A stretch of 64,000 nucleotides of DNA, taken from Rhodoferax koreense. GTDB taxonomy: Bacteria; Pseudomonadota; Gammaproteobacteria; Burkholderiales; Burkholderiaceae_C. Where the stretch lies: contig NZ_CP019236.1 of assembly GCF_001955695.1 (NCBI RefSeq), positions 1,240,001 through 1,304,000 of the forward strand. The letters run 5' to 3'. Shown in pieces: positions 56,628 through 64,000 of the stretch. The stretch's first letter is position 1, and the number at the start of each line of letters is the position of its first letter. The notes below the pieces were generated by a model. It worked only from the letters and a program-made list of their open reading frames with translations, did not search any database and was not told the DNA's origin. A program made the translations under genes and the position numbers.

Positions 56628-57476
56628 TTACGTGTACCGCTTGCTGCGCAGATTGTTCTTCATCTCCTGCAGCTTGGGCTGCAGATGCGTGCCGCCGATG
56701 CGCAGCGCCACACTCGTGGCCAGGATGTCGATGATCAGCAGGTGCAGCAGGCGTGACACCATCGGACTGTATTTGTCGTAACCCTCGGGGTGGTTCGCCG
56801 CCAGGTGGATGTGGCCGGCGGAGGCCAGGGGCGAGCCGCTGGCGGTGATGACGATGGTGGTGGCGCCGTTCTTGCGGGCGATGTCGCAGGCGTCCATCAG
56901 GTCGCGCGTGCGGCCCGAATTGGAGATCACCACCACGCAGTCGCCCGCGCCGAGCATGGAGGCGCTCATCACCTGCATGTGGCCGTCGCTGTAGGCGATG
57001 GTGTTCACACCCAGGCGGAAGAACTTGTGCTGCGCATCCAGCGCCACGATGCCCGAGTTGCCCGCGCCGTAGAACTCCACCCGGCGCCGGTTCTCCACCG
57101 TGGCGGCCAGCGTCTCGGCGGCTTTCTCCAGCGCCGAGGTGCTGGCCTCGTTGCGGTACTTGAGGAAAGCGGCGACGGTGTTGTCGATCACCTTGACCAT
57201 CACGTCGCTGGTCTTGTCGTCCACGTCCACGCTGCGGTGGATGAAGGGCACGCCCTCGCTCACGCTGCCCGCGAGCTTGAGCTTGAAGTCGGAGAGCCCG
57301 TCGTAGCCCATGCTGCGGCAAAAGCGCACCACGGTGGGCTTGCTCACATGGGCGCGGTCCGACAGTTCGCTGACCGGCAGGTTGGCGAAGGCACGCGGGT
57401 CGGCGAGGACGAGTTTTCCCACGCGCTGCTCGGCGGGCGCCAGCGAAGACAGCGAGGCTTTGATGCGATCAAGCAT
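56628..57476 (-). CDS. hexR: HexR, RpiR-family regulator of hexose metabolism
   Basis: A 282-residue regulator with an N-terminal HTH_6 domain (LDRIKASLSSLAPAEQRVGKLVLADP, then HVSKPTVVRFCRSMGYDGLSDFK) and a C-terminal SIS sugar-phosphate domain (RVEFYGAGNSGIVALDAQHKF; DCVVVISNSGRTRDL). HexR responds to the Entner-Doudoroff intermediate KDPG. MLDRI at 57476 matches the family start; a GTG 27 bp upstream borders a repeat. Position upstream of central carbon genes supports the name. Confidence 0.93.
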   Translation of the reverse strand: MLDRIKASLSSLAPAEQRVGKLVLADPRAFANLPVSELSDRAHVSKPTVVRFCRSMGYDGLSDFKLKLAGSVSEGVPFIHRSVDVDDKTSDVMVKVIDNTVAAFLKYRNEASTSALEKAAETLAATVENRRRVEFYGAGNSGIVALDAQHKFFRLGVNTIAYSDGHMQVMSASMLGAGDCVVVISNSGRTRDLMDACDIARKNGATTIVITASGSPLASAGHIHLAANHPEGYDKYSPMVSRLLHLLIIDILATSVALRIGGTHLQPKLQEMKNNLRSKRYT

Positions 57477-57500
57477 AAGGCCGGGAAGGATGTTTTGCAG

Positions 57501-57570
57501 CACGGCCGCCCGAAGGCAAAACGCGCCCCCTCGGGGGGCAGCGAGGACACGCCAGTGCCGAGCATGGGGG
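57501..57570 (-). repeat. GC-rich dispersed repeat, copy 3 (hexR-zwf)
   Basis: Diverged copy of the element at 37611 and 38518: GGCCGCC..AAGGC, ACGCGCCCCCTCGGGGGGCAGCG and GAGCATGGGGG in the same order. It fills the gap between zwf and hexR. Confidence 0.6.
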
Positions 57571-57578
57571 TGCGGTGA

Positions 57579-59057
57579 TCACGCCTCTTCGCCCCACCAG
57601 AAGCCGTCCCTGGCGATCATGGCGCTGCTGGCGCTTGGCCCCCAGGTGCCGGCCGCGTACGGCCGCGGGCCGTTGTTGTCGTGCTCCCAGTGGCTGATGA
57701 TCGGTTCGACCCAGCGCCAGGCCTCTTCCTGCTCGTCGCTGCGCACGAACAGGTTGAGCCGGCCGTCGATCACGTCGAGCAGCAGGCGCTCGTAGGCGCC
57801 CACGCGCTCGGAGCCGAAGCGTTTGTCGAAGTCGAGGTCGAGCTGCACGGAGGTGAGCGGCAGCATGCCGCCGCGCACGCCGGACTTGGTGCTCACGCGC
57901 TGGTCCTGGGCCTGCGCCAGCAGGTGCAGTTCGAGCCCGTCCTTCGGCTGCAGGTTGATGACCAGCTTGTTCGCCATGCCGGCCTGTGTGCGGAAGATCG
58001 CATGCGGCGTGGGGCGGAAGTTCACCTCGATCCGGGCGTCGCGCGAGGCCAGGCGCTTGCCGGTGCGGATGTAGATCGGCACGCCGGCCCAGCGCCAGTT
58101 CTCGATCTCGGTGCGCAGCGCGACGAAGGTTTCGGTGTTGCTGCCCGGGTCCACCCCCGGCTCGCTCCGGTAGCCCGGGACGCGCTCGCCGTAGGCCGTG
58201 CCCGCGGTGTACTGCCCGCGCACCGCGTGCAGCCCCAGCGTCTCGGGCGTCCAGCGCGCCAGCGACCGCAGGACCTTGAGTTTTTCGTCGCGGATCGCGT
58301 CGGCATGGGCGTTGATCGGCGGCTCCATGCCGATGGCGCACACCAGTTGCAGGGCGTGGTTCTGCACCATGTCGCGCAAGGCGCCGGTCTGGTCGTAGAA
58401 GGCGCCGCGCTTTTCGACGCCCAGGTCTTCGGCGATGGTGATCTGGATGTTGGCGATGTGCTCCCGGCGCCAGATCGGCTCGAACAGCGCATTGCCGAAA
58501 CGCATGGCGAAGAGGTTCTGCACCGAAGGCTTACCCAGGTAGTGGTCGATGCGGAACACCTGGTTTTCGTGCAGCACCTTGCCCACGGCCTCGTTGATGG
58601 CGCGGTTCGAGGCCAGGTCGTGACCCAGCGGCTTTTCAAGCACGATGCGGGTGTTGGGGCCGTTCAGCCCGGCCGCAGCGATCTGCTCCACGGTCTGCGT
58701 GAACAGGGCCGGCGCGGTGGCCACGTACATCACCACGGTGTCGGCGTTGCGCGAATTCAGCATCTCGGCCAGCCGCGCGTAGTCGCCGGGCTTGGAGAGA
58801 TCGAGCCGCAGGTAATGCAGCATCGAGGCAAAGTTCTTGAACTCTTCTTCCGAAGGCCGCTTGGCGCCTTCCACCGTCTTGAAGCGCGAGGCGATGAGCT
58901 CGCGGTACTGCACGTGGGAAAGGTCGTCGCGCGCCACGCCGATGATGCGCCCGCCCTCGGGCAGGGTGCCGTGGCGGAAGGCCTGGAACAACGCGGGCAT
59001 CAGCTTTCGCCAGGCCAGATCGCCCGTGCCGCCAAAAAGTACTAGATCAAAGCTCAT
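57579..59057 (-). CDS. zwf: Glucose-6-phosphate 1-dehydrogenase
   Basis: A 492-residue enzyme oxidising glucose-6-phosphate with NADP. FDLVLFGGTGDLAWRKLMPAL is the nucleotide-binding start (the usual GASGDLA is GGTGDLA here) and RIDHYLGKPSVQNLFAMRFGN the substrate signature with the catalytic His region. It lies upstream of hexR on the same strand and diverges from tal-pgi over 339 bp that hold two HexR-like palindromes. Confidence 0.97.
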   Translation of the reverse strand: MSFDLVLFGGTGDLAWRKLMPALFQAFRHGTLPEGGRIIGVARDDLSHVQYRELIASRFKTVEGAKRPSEEEFKNFASMLHYLRLDLSKPGDYARLAEMLNSRNADTVVMYVATAPALFTQTVEQIAAAGLNGPNTRIVLEKPLGHDLASNRAINEAVGKVLHENQVFRIDHYLGKPSVQNLFAMRFGNALFEPIWRREHIANIQITIAEDLGVEKRGAFYDQTGALRDMVQNHALQLVCAIGMEPPINAHADAIRDEKLKVLRSLARWTPETLGLHAVRGQYTAGTAYGERVPGYRSEPGVDPGSNTETFVALRTEIENWRWAGVPIYIRTGKRLASRDARIEVNFRPTPHAIFRTQAGMANKLVINLQPKDGLELHLLAQAQDQRVSTKSGVRGGMLPLTSVQLDLDFDKRFGSERVGAYERLLLDVIDGRLNLFVRSDEQEEAWRWVEPIISHWEHDNNGPRPYAAGTWGPSASSAMIARDGFWWGEEA

Positions 59058-59085
59058 GGTTCGTGAAGATTAGTCTGTGCGGCAC

Positions 59086-59100
59086 TGTAACTTAATTCCA
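59086..59100. promoter_or_regulatory. HexR-box-like site upstream of zwf
   Basis: TGTAACTTAATTCCA matches the known HexR consensus (TGTAATTAAATTACA-like) at most positions, 29 bp before the zwf start. On the minus strand it overlaps TTGAAA-N16-TACAGT, a promoter candidate, as expected for repression. Confidence 0.5.
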
Positions 59101-59195
59101 TGTTTTTTCAAGCATGTGACGCGGGTTGGTCTTTGGAAATCCACTCGGCGTTTTCCCCGATACGGGCTATCTGGCGCCGTTTCGCCGTTTCAAGA

Positions 59196-59210
59196 AGTAA
59201 TCAAATTACC
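59196..59210. promoter_or_regulatory. HexR-box-like palindrome upstream of tal
   Basis: AGTAATCAAATTACC contains the perfect palindrome GTAAT-CAA-ATTAC (59197-59209), close to the HexR consensus, 187 bp before tal. The rest of the 59058-59396 gap shows no gene. Confidence 0.6.
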
Positions 59211-59396
59211 CCGACCGGGGCCTCCTGCCGACCGGCACTCGGTTGGCGCGCATTTCGTAACCACAAAGATCCATGCGCCTACAGGGGCTTCCGGATTTGT
59301 TTGTAACATGTATGCGTCGCCCCGCGGCAACATGCCGCGGCCGTGCCGTTGCCAGCGAAGTCCCCGCGCTTTTCCGGGGCCAGACCGAAACATGCC

Positions 59397-60344
59397 ATGA
59401 ACCAACTCGACGCGCTCAAGCAGTACACCACCGTGGTGGCCGACACCGGCAACTTCAAGCAGTTGGCCGACTACAAGCCCACCGACGCCACCACCAACCC
59501 GTCCCTGATCCTCAAGGCCGTGCAGAGCGACGACTACAAGCCCCTGCTCGACGAGACGGTGAAGAAATTCAAGGGCAAGCCGCTGGACGAGGTGATGGAC
59601 CGCCTGCTGGTGCGCTTCGGTGCCGAAATCCTGTCGATCGTGCCCGGCCGCGTCTCCACCGAGGTCGACGCCCGGCTGAGCTTCGACACCGAGGCCACGG
59701 TGGCGCGCGGCGAGCGGCTCATCGCGCTGTACAAGGCCGAAGGCATCGCCGCCAGCCGCATCCTGATCAAGGTGGCTTCCACCTGGGAGGGCATCCGCGC
59801 GGCCGAGCGGCTGCAGCAAAAGGGCATCAACACCAACCTCACGCTGCTGTTCTCCTTCGCGCAGGCCGTGGCCTGCGGCGAGGCCAAGGTCCAGCTCATC
59901 TCGCCCTTCGTCGGCCGCATCTACGACTGGTACAAGAAGACCGCCGGCGCCAAGTGGGTGGAAGCCGAGCATGCCGGCGCCAACGACCCGGGCGTGAAGT
60001 CGGTCACCGAGATCTACAACTACTACAAGCACTTCGGCATCCCGACCGAAGTCATGGGTGCGAGCTTTCGCAACGTGGGCCAGATCACCGCCCTGGCCGG
60101 TTGCGACCTGCTGACCATCAGCCCCGACCTGCTGAAGACCCTGGCCGAAACCGATGCGCCGCTGAGCGCCGTGCTCGACGCCAAGGCTGCCAAGGCGGCC
60201 AAGCTCGAGAAGATGAGTTATGACGAGGCCGGCTTCCGCTTCGCGCTGAACGAGGACGCGATGGCCACCGAGAAGCTGGCCGAAGGCATTCGCGCCTTCG
60301 CCGCCGATGCCGTCAAGCTCGACAAACTCCTGCAGGGAGTCTGA
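59397..60344 (+). CDS. tal: Transaldolase
   Basis: A 315-residue class I transaldolase of the non-oxidative pentose phosphate pathway. [19 protein letters not shown] is the standard start, [12 protein letters not shown] the Asp-containing motif and [20 protein letters not shown] holds the Schiff-base Lys. ATG 59397 is chosen for homology. The stop is separated from pgi by one base, so the two are co-translated. Divergent from zwf, so one regulatory region controls both branches. Confidence 0.97.
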   Translation: MNQLDALKQYTTVVADTGNFKQLADYKPTDATTNPSLILKAVQSDDYKPLLDETVKKFKGKPLDEVMDRLLVRFGAEILSIVPGRVSTEVDARLSFDTEATVARGERLIALYKAEGIAASRILIKVASTWEGIRAAERLQQKGINTNLTLLFSFAQAVACGEAKVQLISPFVGRIYDWYKKTAGAKWVEAEHAGANDPGVKSVTEIYNYYKHFGIPTEVMGASFRNVGQITALAGCDLLTISPDLLKTLAETDAPLSAVLDAKAAKAAKLEKMSYDEAGFRFALNEDAMATEKLAEGIRAFAADAVKLDKLLQGV

Positions 60345-60345
60345 G

Positions 60346-61935
60346 ATGGCGCTGCATCTTGAACGTGTGCGTTGTGATGCCGCGCCCGCCTGGGTCGAAC
60401 TCAAGGACCTGTATGCCGAAGGCGCCTCGGCCTTCGACCTGCGCAAGGCCTTCGCCACCGACCCGCAGCGCTTCCAGTCGTTCAGCCAGCAGGCGCCGCA
60501 CGTCTTCGCCGACCTGTCGAAGAACCTGATCGACGAGGCCACGCAAGGCCTGTTGCTCGAACTCGCCGAACAGACCGGCCTGGCCCAGCACCGCGACGCC
60601 ATGTTCGCCGGCGAGAAGATCAACACCACCGAGCAGCGTGCGGTGATGCACTGGTTGTTGCGATATCCGCAAGAAAAAAGGCCTGTAGCGCAGGTGGAAT
60701 CTGCGCGAGATGCTCTTAAAAACGTAGCGAACGAGTTGGCCGAGGTGCACACCACGCTCGACGCCATGCTGGCCTATGCCGAGAAGCTGCGCGCCGACGC
60801 CGCCATCACCGACGTGGTCAACATCGGTATCGGTGGCTCCGACCTCGGCCCGCAGATGGCCGTGCTCGCACTCGACAGCTTCGTCACGCCGGGCAAGCGC
60901 TTCCACTTCATCTCGAACGTGGACGGCCACGAACTCGCGGCGCTGCTGCCCAGGCTCAAGCCAGAGAGCACGCTGTTCCTCATCGCCTCCAAGACCTTCA
61001 CCACGGCCGAGACGATGACCAACGCGCGCTCGGCCAAGGCCTGGTTCGAGGCCGGCGGGGGCAAGGACATCGCGCGCCACTTCGCCGCGCTCACCACCAA
61101 CGTCGAAGCGGCCAAGGCCTTCGGCATCGCCACCACCTTCGGTTTCTGGGACTGGGTCGGCGGCCGCTATTCGATGTGGTCGGCCATCGGCCTGCCGATC
61201 GCCATCGCCATCGGCGCACAGGGCTTTCGCGAATTCCTGGCCGGCGCGCACGCCATGGATGAACATTTCCGCACCGCGCCGCTGGCCGAGAACCTGCCGG
61301 TGCGCCTTGGCTTGCTCGATGTCTGGTACCGGAACTTCCACGGCTTCACGAGCCGCAGCATCGCGCCGTACCACAGTGCGCTGCGCCGCCTGCCTGCCTA
61401 CCTGCAGCAGCTCGAGATGGAAAGCAACGGCAAACAGGTCGACCTGGCCGGGCGGCCGCTGCCCTACGGCACTTCGCCCGTGCTCTGGGGCGAGCCCGGC
61501 ACGAACGGGCAGCACGCGTACTTTCAGATGCTGCACCAGGGCACGGACGTGGTGCCGGTCGAATTCGTCGCGGTGAAGAAGGCCCGCCACACGCTGCCCG
61601 GCCACCACCCGGCGCTCTTGGCCAACGTGCTGGCGCAGGCGCAGGCCTTGATGGTCGGCAAGGCCGATGCGGGCGGCCACCGCAACTTCCCCGGCAACCG
61701 GCCGAGCACCTTCCTCGTGCTGGAAGAACTCACGCCGGAGAGCTTCGGCGCCCTCATCGCGCTGCAGGAACACCGCGTGTTCGTCAGCGGCGCCGTGTGG
61801 TGCATCAACAGCTTCGACCAGTGGGGCGTGGAGCTCGGCAAGGTGCTGGCCAAGGACATCGAACCGCGGTTGAAGTCAGGTGATGTGGCCGGACTGGACG
61901 GGTCGACCGCAGGGTTGTTGGCGCGGCTGAGCTGA
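60346..61935 (+). CDS. pgi: Glucose-6-phosphate isomerase
   Basis: A 529-residue isomerase. VNIGIGGSDLGPQMAVLAL is the phosphate-binding start, FGFWDWVGGRYSMWSAIGLP the PGI signature 1 and VWCINSFDQWGVELGKVLA signature 2; the catalytic Glu and His regions are in place. Codons about 108-128 (RPVAQVESARDALKNVANEL) fall in a repeat element and form a predicted surface loop. It follows tal directly and ends 12 bp from the convergent chloride channel gene. Confidence 0.97.
   Translation: MALHLERVRCDAAPAWVELKDLYAEGASAFDLRKAFATDPQRFQSFSQQAPHVFADLSKNLIDEATQGLLLELAEQTGLAQHRDAMFAGEKINTTEQRAVMHWLLRYPQEKRPVAQVESARDALKNVANELAEVHTTLDAMLAYAEKLRADAAITDVVNIGIGGSDLGPQMAVLALDSFVTPGKRFHFISNVDGHELAALLPRLKPESTLFLIASKTFTTAETMTNARSAKAWFEAGGGKDIARHFAALTTNVEAAKAFGIATTFGFWDWVGGRYSMWSAIGLPIAIAIGAQGFREFLAGAHAMDEHFRTAPLAENLPVRLGLLDVWYRNFHGFTSRSIAPYHSALRRLPAYLQQLEMESNGKQVDLAGRPLPYGTSPVLWGEPGTNGQHAYFQMLHQGTDVVPVEFVAVKKARHTLPGHHPALLANVLAQAQALMVGKADAGGHRNFPGNRPSTFLVLEELTPESFGALIALQEHRVFVSGAVWCINSFDQWGVELGKVLAKDIEPRLKSGDVAGLDGSTAGLLARLS
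60672..60728 (-). repeat. Dispersed palindromic element, copy inside pgi
   Basis: On the minus strand GAGC-N5-GCGC-N10-TGCGC-TACAGGCC, spacing identical to the other three copies. It is AT-richer than flanking pgi sequence and is translated in frame. Confidence 0.6.
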
Positions 61936-61947
61936 AAACGCCGGAGC

Positions 61948-63681
61948 CTATTCGCTGAGCCGCACGTAGGTGGCCAGCAGCCGGCTCTTGGCCACCACGC
62001 CCAGCAGCACCGGCCGCGCCGTGCTTTCGATCACCGGCAGGCGCTCGCCGCGGTGTTCCATGAAGCGCTGCAGCGCCTCGCCCAGGTTCATGTCGGCGGC
62101 GATGGGCGAAATGTCCTGCGACACCAGGTCGGCCGCATGTTTGGTCGCAAGGTCGGGCGCGTCGGTGGCGGCGGTCAGGGCCTTGAGCGGCACGACGCCG
62201 AGGTACAGCCCCGCCGCATCCACCACGTACAGGTACTTCACCGGGTATTGCAGGAACAGCCTGCCCATCTCGGCCAGGTCGGCGCCGGGCTGCACCACGG
62301 TCTGCGCCGGCTCCACGAGGTCGCGCATGTGCAGCGTGCGCAGCCTCAGGCGCTCGTCCTGCTGTTCGCGGCGGCGCAGGGTGATCTCGTACATCGAACC
62401 CGCGTTGGCCGAGCGCGCCACGAAGTAGGCCACCACGCTGGCGGCCATGAGTGGCAGCATCACCTGGTAGCTCAGCGTCATCTCGAAGATCATCAGGATG
62501 GCCATCAGCGGTGCCTGGGTACTTGCCGCGAGGAAGGCGCCCATGCCGACGATGGCATAGGCGAAAGGCTGGGCCCCGGCCGCGGGAAACAGCGCCTGCG
62601 CGGCCGTGCCGAACAGCGCGCCGATCAGGCAGCCGAAGAACAGCGAAGGCGTGAACACGCCGCCCACCGCGCCGGAGCCCACGGTGGCGAAGGTGCTCAC
62701 CAGCTTGGCGCCCAGCACGGCCAGCACCAGGCCCCACGGCCAGGGCGAATGCAGCACGCTGTTGACCACGCTGTAGCCGTTGCCCCAGACCTCGGGCATG
62801 GGCACCGAGATGAGGCCGACGACCAGGCCGCCGAGCGCCAGCCGCCAGGGCAGGGCGATCGGCAGGCTGGTGAAGGCCTTGCGGCTGGCGGCCAGGCCAC
62901 GCAGGAACAGCGCGGCCGCGAAACCGAGCAGCACGCCGAGCAGCGCGAACAGCAGCACCTCGAAGCCGGCTACGTCGGGGAACGGCGGCATCGCGTAGAC
63001 CGGCTGGTAGCCGGGCAAGGCCCGCATCACGATGTTGGCCACCACCGCGGCCACGATGATCGGCCCGACGCTTTCCATGGCGATCGAGCCGAGCACGATC
63101 TCGGCCACGAAGAAGGCGCCGGCGATCGGTGCGTTGTAGGCCGCGGTCAGCCCCGCGGCCGCGCCGCAGCCGACCAGCAGGCGCAGCCGTTCGCCAGGGA
63201 ACTTGAAGGCGCGGCCGAGCAGCGAAGTGCACAGCGCGGCCAGCTGCACCATCGAGCCTTCGCGGCCGATCGAGCCGCCGCTGGCCACGCTGGCCAGGGA
63301 GGACGCGCTGCGCGCCAGCGTCTGGGCCACCGGAATGCGGCCGTCGCCGAGCACGATGGCTTCCATGTAGTCGGAGGTCGCCTTCTGCACCGTCGCGCGC
63401 TGGGCGAGCAGCAGCAGCCCGCCGGCGATCAGTCCGCCGCAGGCCGGCGTCACGATGCGTGCCCAGGGCGGCAGGCTGCGCGCCAGCGCCACCATGCCGT
63501 TGCCCTCGCCGAGCAGGCCGGCATCGACGAGGCGCAACGCCAGCCGGAACAGTTCGGTGGCCAGCGCGCCGAGCACACCGGCCACGATGGCCCAGAGCAG
63601 CGTGAGTTGCCATTCGGCGATGCGGAACATCCGGCGCAAGGCCGTGCGGGCGGCCAGCAGCCAGGTGGCGGGGCTTTTCAA
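61948..63681 (-). CDS. ClC-family chloride channel with CBS domains
   Basis: A 577-residue ClC protein with about 10-12 membrane helices (residues 30-430) and two C-terminal CBS domains (MRDLVEPAQTVVQPGADL; DISPIAADMNLGEALQRFMEHRGERLPVI). Anion-path motifs are altered: GDGRIP in place of GSGIP, GREGS with the gating Glu retained, and GGVFTPSLFFG. The start is uncertain: a TTG at 63681 overlaps the upstream stop (TTGA, suggesting coupling) and ATG 63630 (MFRIAEWQL) is the alternative. Channel or proton antiporter activity cannot be told apart here. Confidence 0.92.
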   Translation of the reverse strand: MKSPATWLLAARTALRRMFRIAEWQLTLLWAIVAGVLGALATELFRLALRLVDAGLLGEGNGMVALARSLPPWARIVTPACGGLIAGGLLLLAQRATVQKATSDYMEAIVLGDGRIPVAQTLARSASSLASVASGGSIGREGSMVQLAALCTSLLGRAFKFPGERLRLLVGCGAAAGLTAAYNAPIAGAFFVAEIVLGSIAMESVGPIIVAAVVANIVMRALPGYQPVYAMPPFPDVAGFEVLLFALLGVLLGFAAALFLRGLAASRKAFTSLPIALPWRLALGGLVVGLISVPMPEVWGNGYSVVNSVLHSPWPWGLVLAVLGAKLVSTFATVGSGAVGGVFTPSLFFGCLIGALFGTAAQALFPAAGAQPFAYAIVGMGAFLAASTQAPLMAILMIFEMTLSYQVMLPLMAASVVAYFVARSANAGSMYEITLRRREQQDERLRLRTLHMRDLVEPAQTVVQPGADLAEMGRLFLQYPVKYLYVVDAAGLYLGVVPLKALTAATDAPDLATKHAADLVSQDISPIAADMNLGEALQRFMEHRGERLPVIESTARPVLLGVVAKSRLLATYVRLSE

Positions 63682-64000
63682 GGGCGCGCCTCGAGCAGGT
63701 TGAAGATGCCCATGCCCGCCACCATGGCCAGCACGAACACCAGCGCCTTCGCCTCGGCCATGCCCAACGCCACCAGGGCAGGCGCAGGGCAGAAGCCGGC
63801 CAGGCCCCAGCCCGCACCGAACAGCAGGCTGCCCGTCACCAGCCGCCGGTCGATGCCGCGGGCCGTGGGCAGGTGCATCGGCGTGCCGAGCAGCGACCGT
63901 TGGCGTCGCGCCGCCAGCCGGAAGGCCGGGAAGGCCACGCCCACGGCTCCTGCCATGACCAGCGCCAGCGATGGATCCCATCGCCCGGCCAGATCGAGGA
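63678..64000 (-). CDS. YeeE/YedE-family membrane protein, 5' end outside the window
   Basis: The last 107 codons of a gene that continues past the right edge. WDPSLALVMAGAVGVAFPAF, RLVTGSLLFGAGWGLAGFCPAPALVALG and FVLAMVAGMGIFNLLEA match the short YeeE/YedE (DUF6691) type, a small membrane protein with a conserved Cys in GFCPAPA, linked to thiosulfate or sulfur-compound transport. Its stop overlaps the chloride channel start candidate by 2 bp. The rest of the pair is expected to lie to the right. Confidence 0.85.
   Translation of the reverse strand, partial: LDLAGRWDPSLALVMAGAVGVAFPAFRLAARRQRSLLGTPMHLPTARGIDRRLVTGSLLFGAGWGLAGFCPAPALVALGMAEAKALVFVLAMVAGMGIFNLLEARP

Overview
This is a GC-rich chromosomal window from a Gram-negative betaproteobacterium, most likely a member of the Comamonadaceae (Burkholderiales). 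The evidence is the set of gene families (hemL-thiD-rubredoxin-pilGHIJ-chpA, hexR-zwf-tal-pgi, Coq7, trimeric porins of the betaproteobacterial type), the codon bias, and several short dispersed repeats that I associate with this family. The genus is not resolved. No rRNA, tRNA, CRISPR array, insertion sequence or phage gene was seen.

Layout. (1) 1-3.2 kb: a glycine-zipper envelope protein, hemL (tetrapyrrole synthesis) and a thiD-like kinase, all on the minus strand. (2) 3.2-13.6 kb: a plus-strand operon for twitching motility and surface sensing: rubredoxin, PilG, PilH, PilI, PilJ and a 2110-residue ChpA hybrid kinase. (3) 13.55-21.9 kb: a type VI secretion cargo island on the minus strand, made of VgrG with a C-terminal extension, a phospholipase D effector (Tle5 type), its Sel1-repeat lipoprotein immunity protein (Tli5 type), a second shortened immunity paralogue and an unidentified gene remnant. 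No T6SS structural genes are present. (4) 21.9-39.6 kb: a type II secretion locus (gspG-H-I-J-K-L-M-N-D-E on minus, gspC divergent). gspF is separated from gspE by about 5.4 kb of opposite-strand DNA carrying an ethanolamine module (permease, EutB, EutC, behind a sigma-54 promoter candidate), a glycerophosphodiester phosphodiesterase lipoprotein and a truncated Doc toxin gene.

(5) 39.5-42.6 kb: a cobalamin-related phosphatase, CobS and biosynthetic threonine deaminase. EutBC is an adenosylcobalamin enzyme, so cobalamin assembly close by is metabolically consistent. (6) 42.75-42.85 kb: a strong small-RNA candidate with its own promoter, three hairpins, CCUCC anti-Shine-Dalgarno motifs and a terminator. 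(7) 42.97-49.5 kb: an OsmC protein, Coq7, three general porins and a DUF3047-type lipoprotein. (8) 49.6-56.5 kb: a complete peptide/opine-type ABC importer (two permeases, binding protein, two ATPases) with an embedded M20 amidohydrolase. (9) 56.6-61.9 kb: HexR regulator and zwf facing tal-pgi, with two HexR-box-like palindromes between them. (10) 61.9 kb to the end: a ClC-family chloride channel with CBS domains and the 3' part of a YeeE/YedE-family gene cut by the window edge.

Repeats. A short palindromic element occurs four times with the same internal spacing, three of them inside coding sequence (gspD signal peptide, cobS, pgi). A second GC-rich repeat occurs three times, two of them at the 5' ends of gspJ and gspH. 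A REP-like hairpin lies in the ABC operon.
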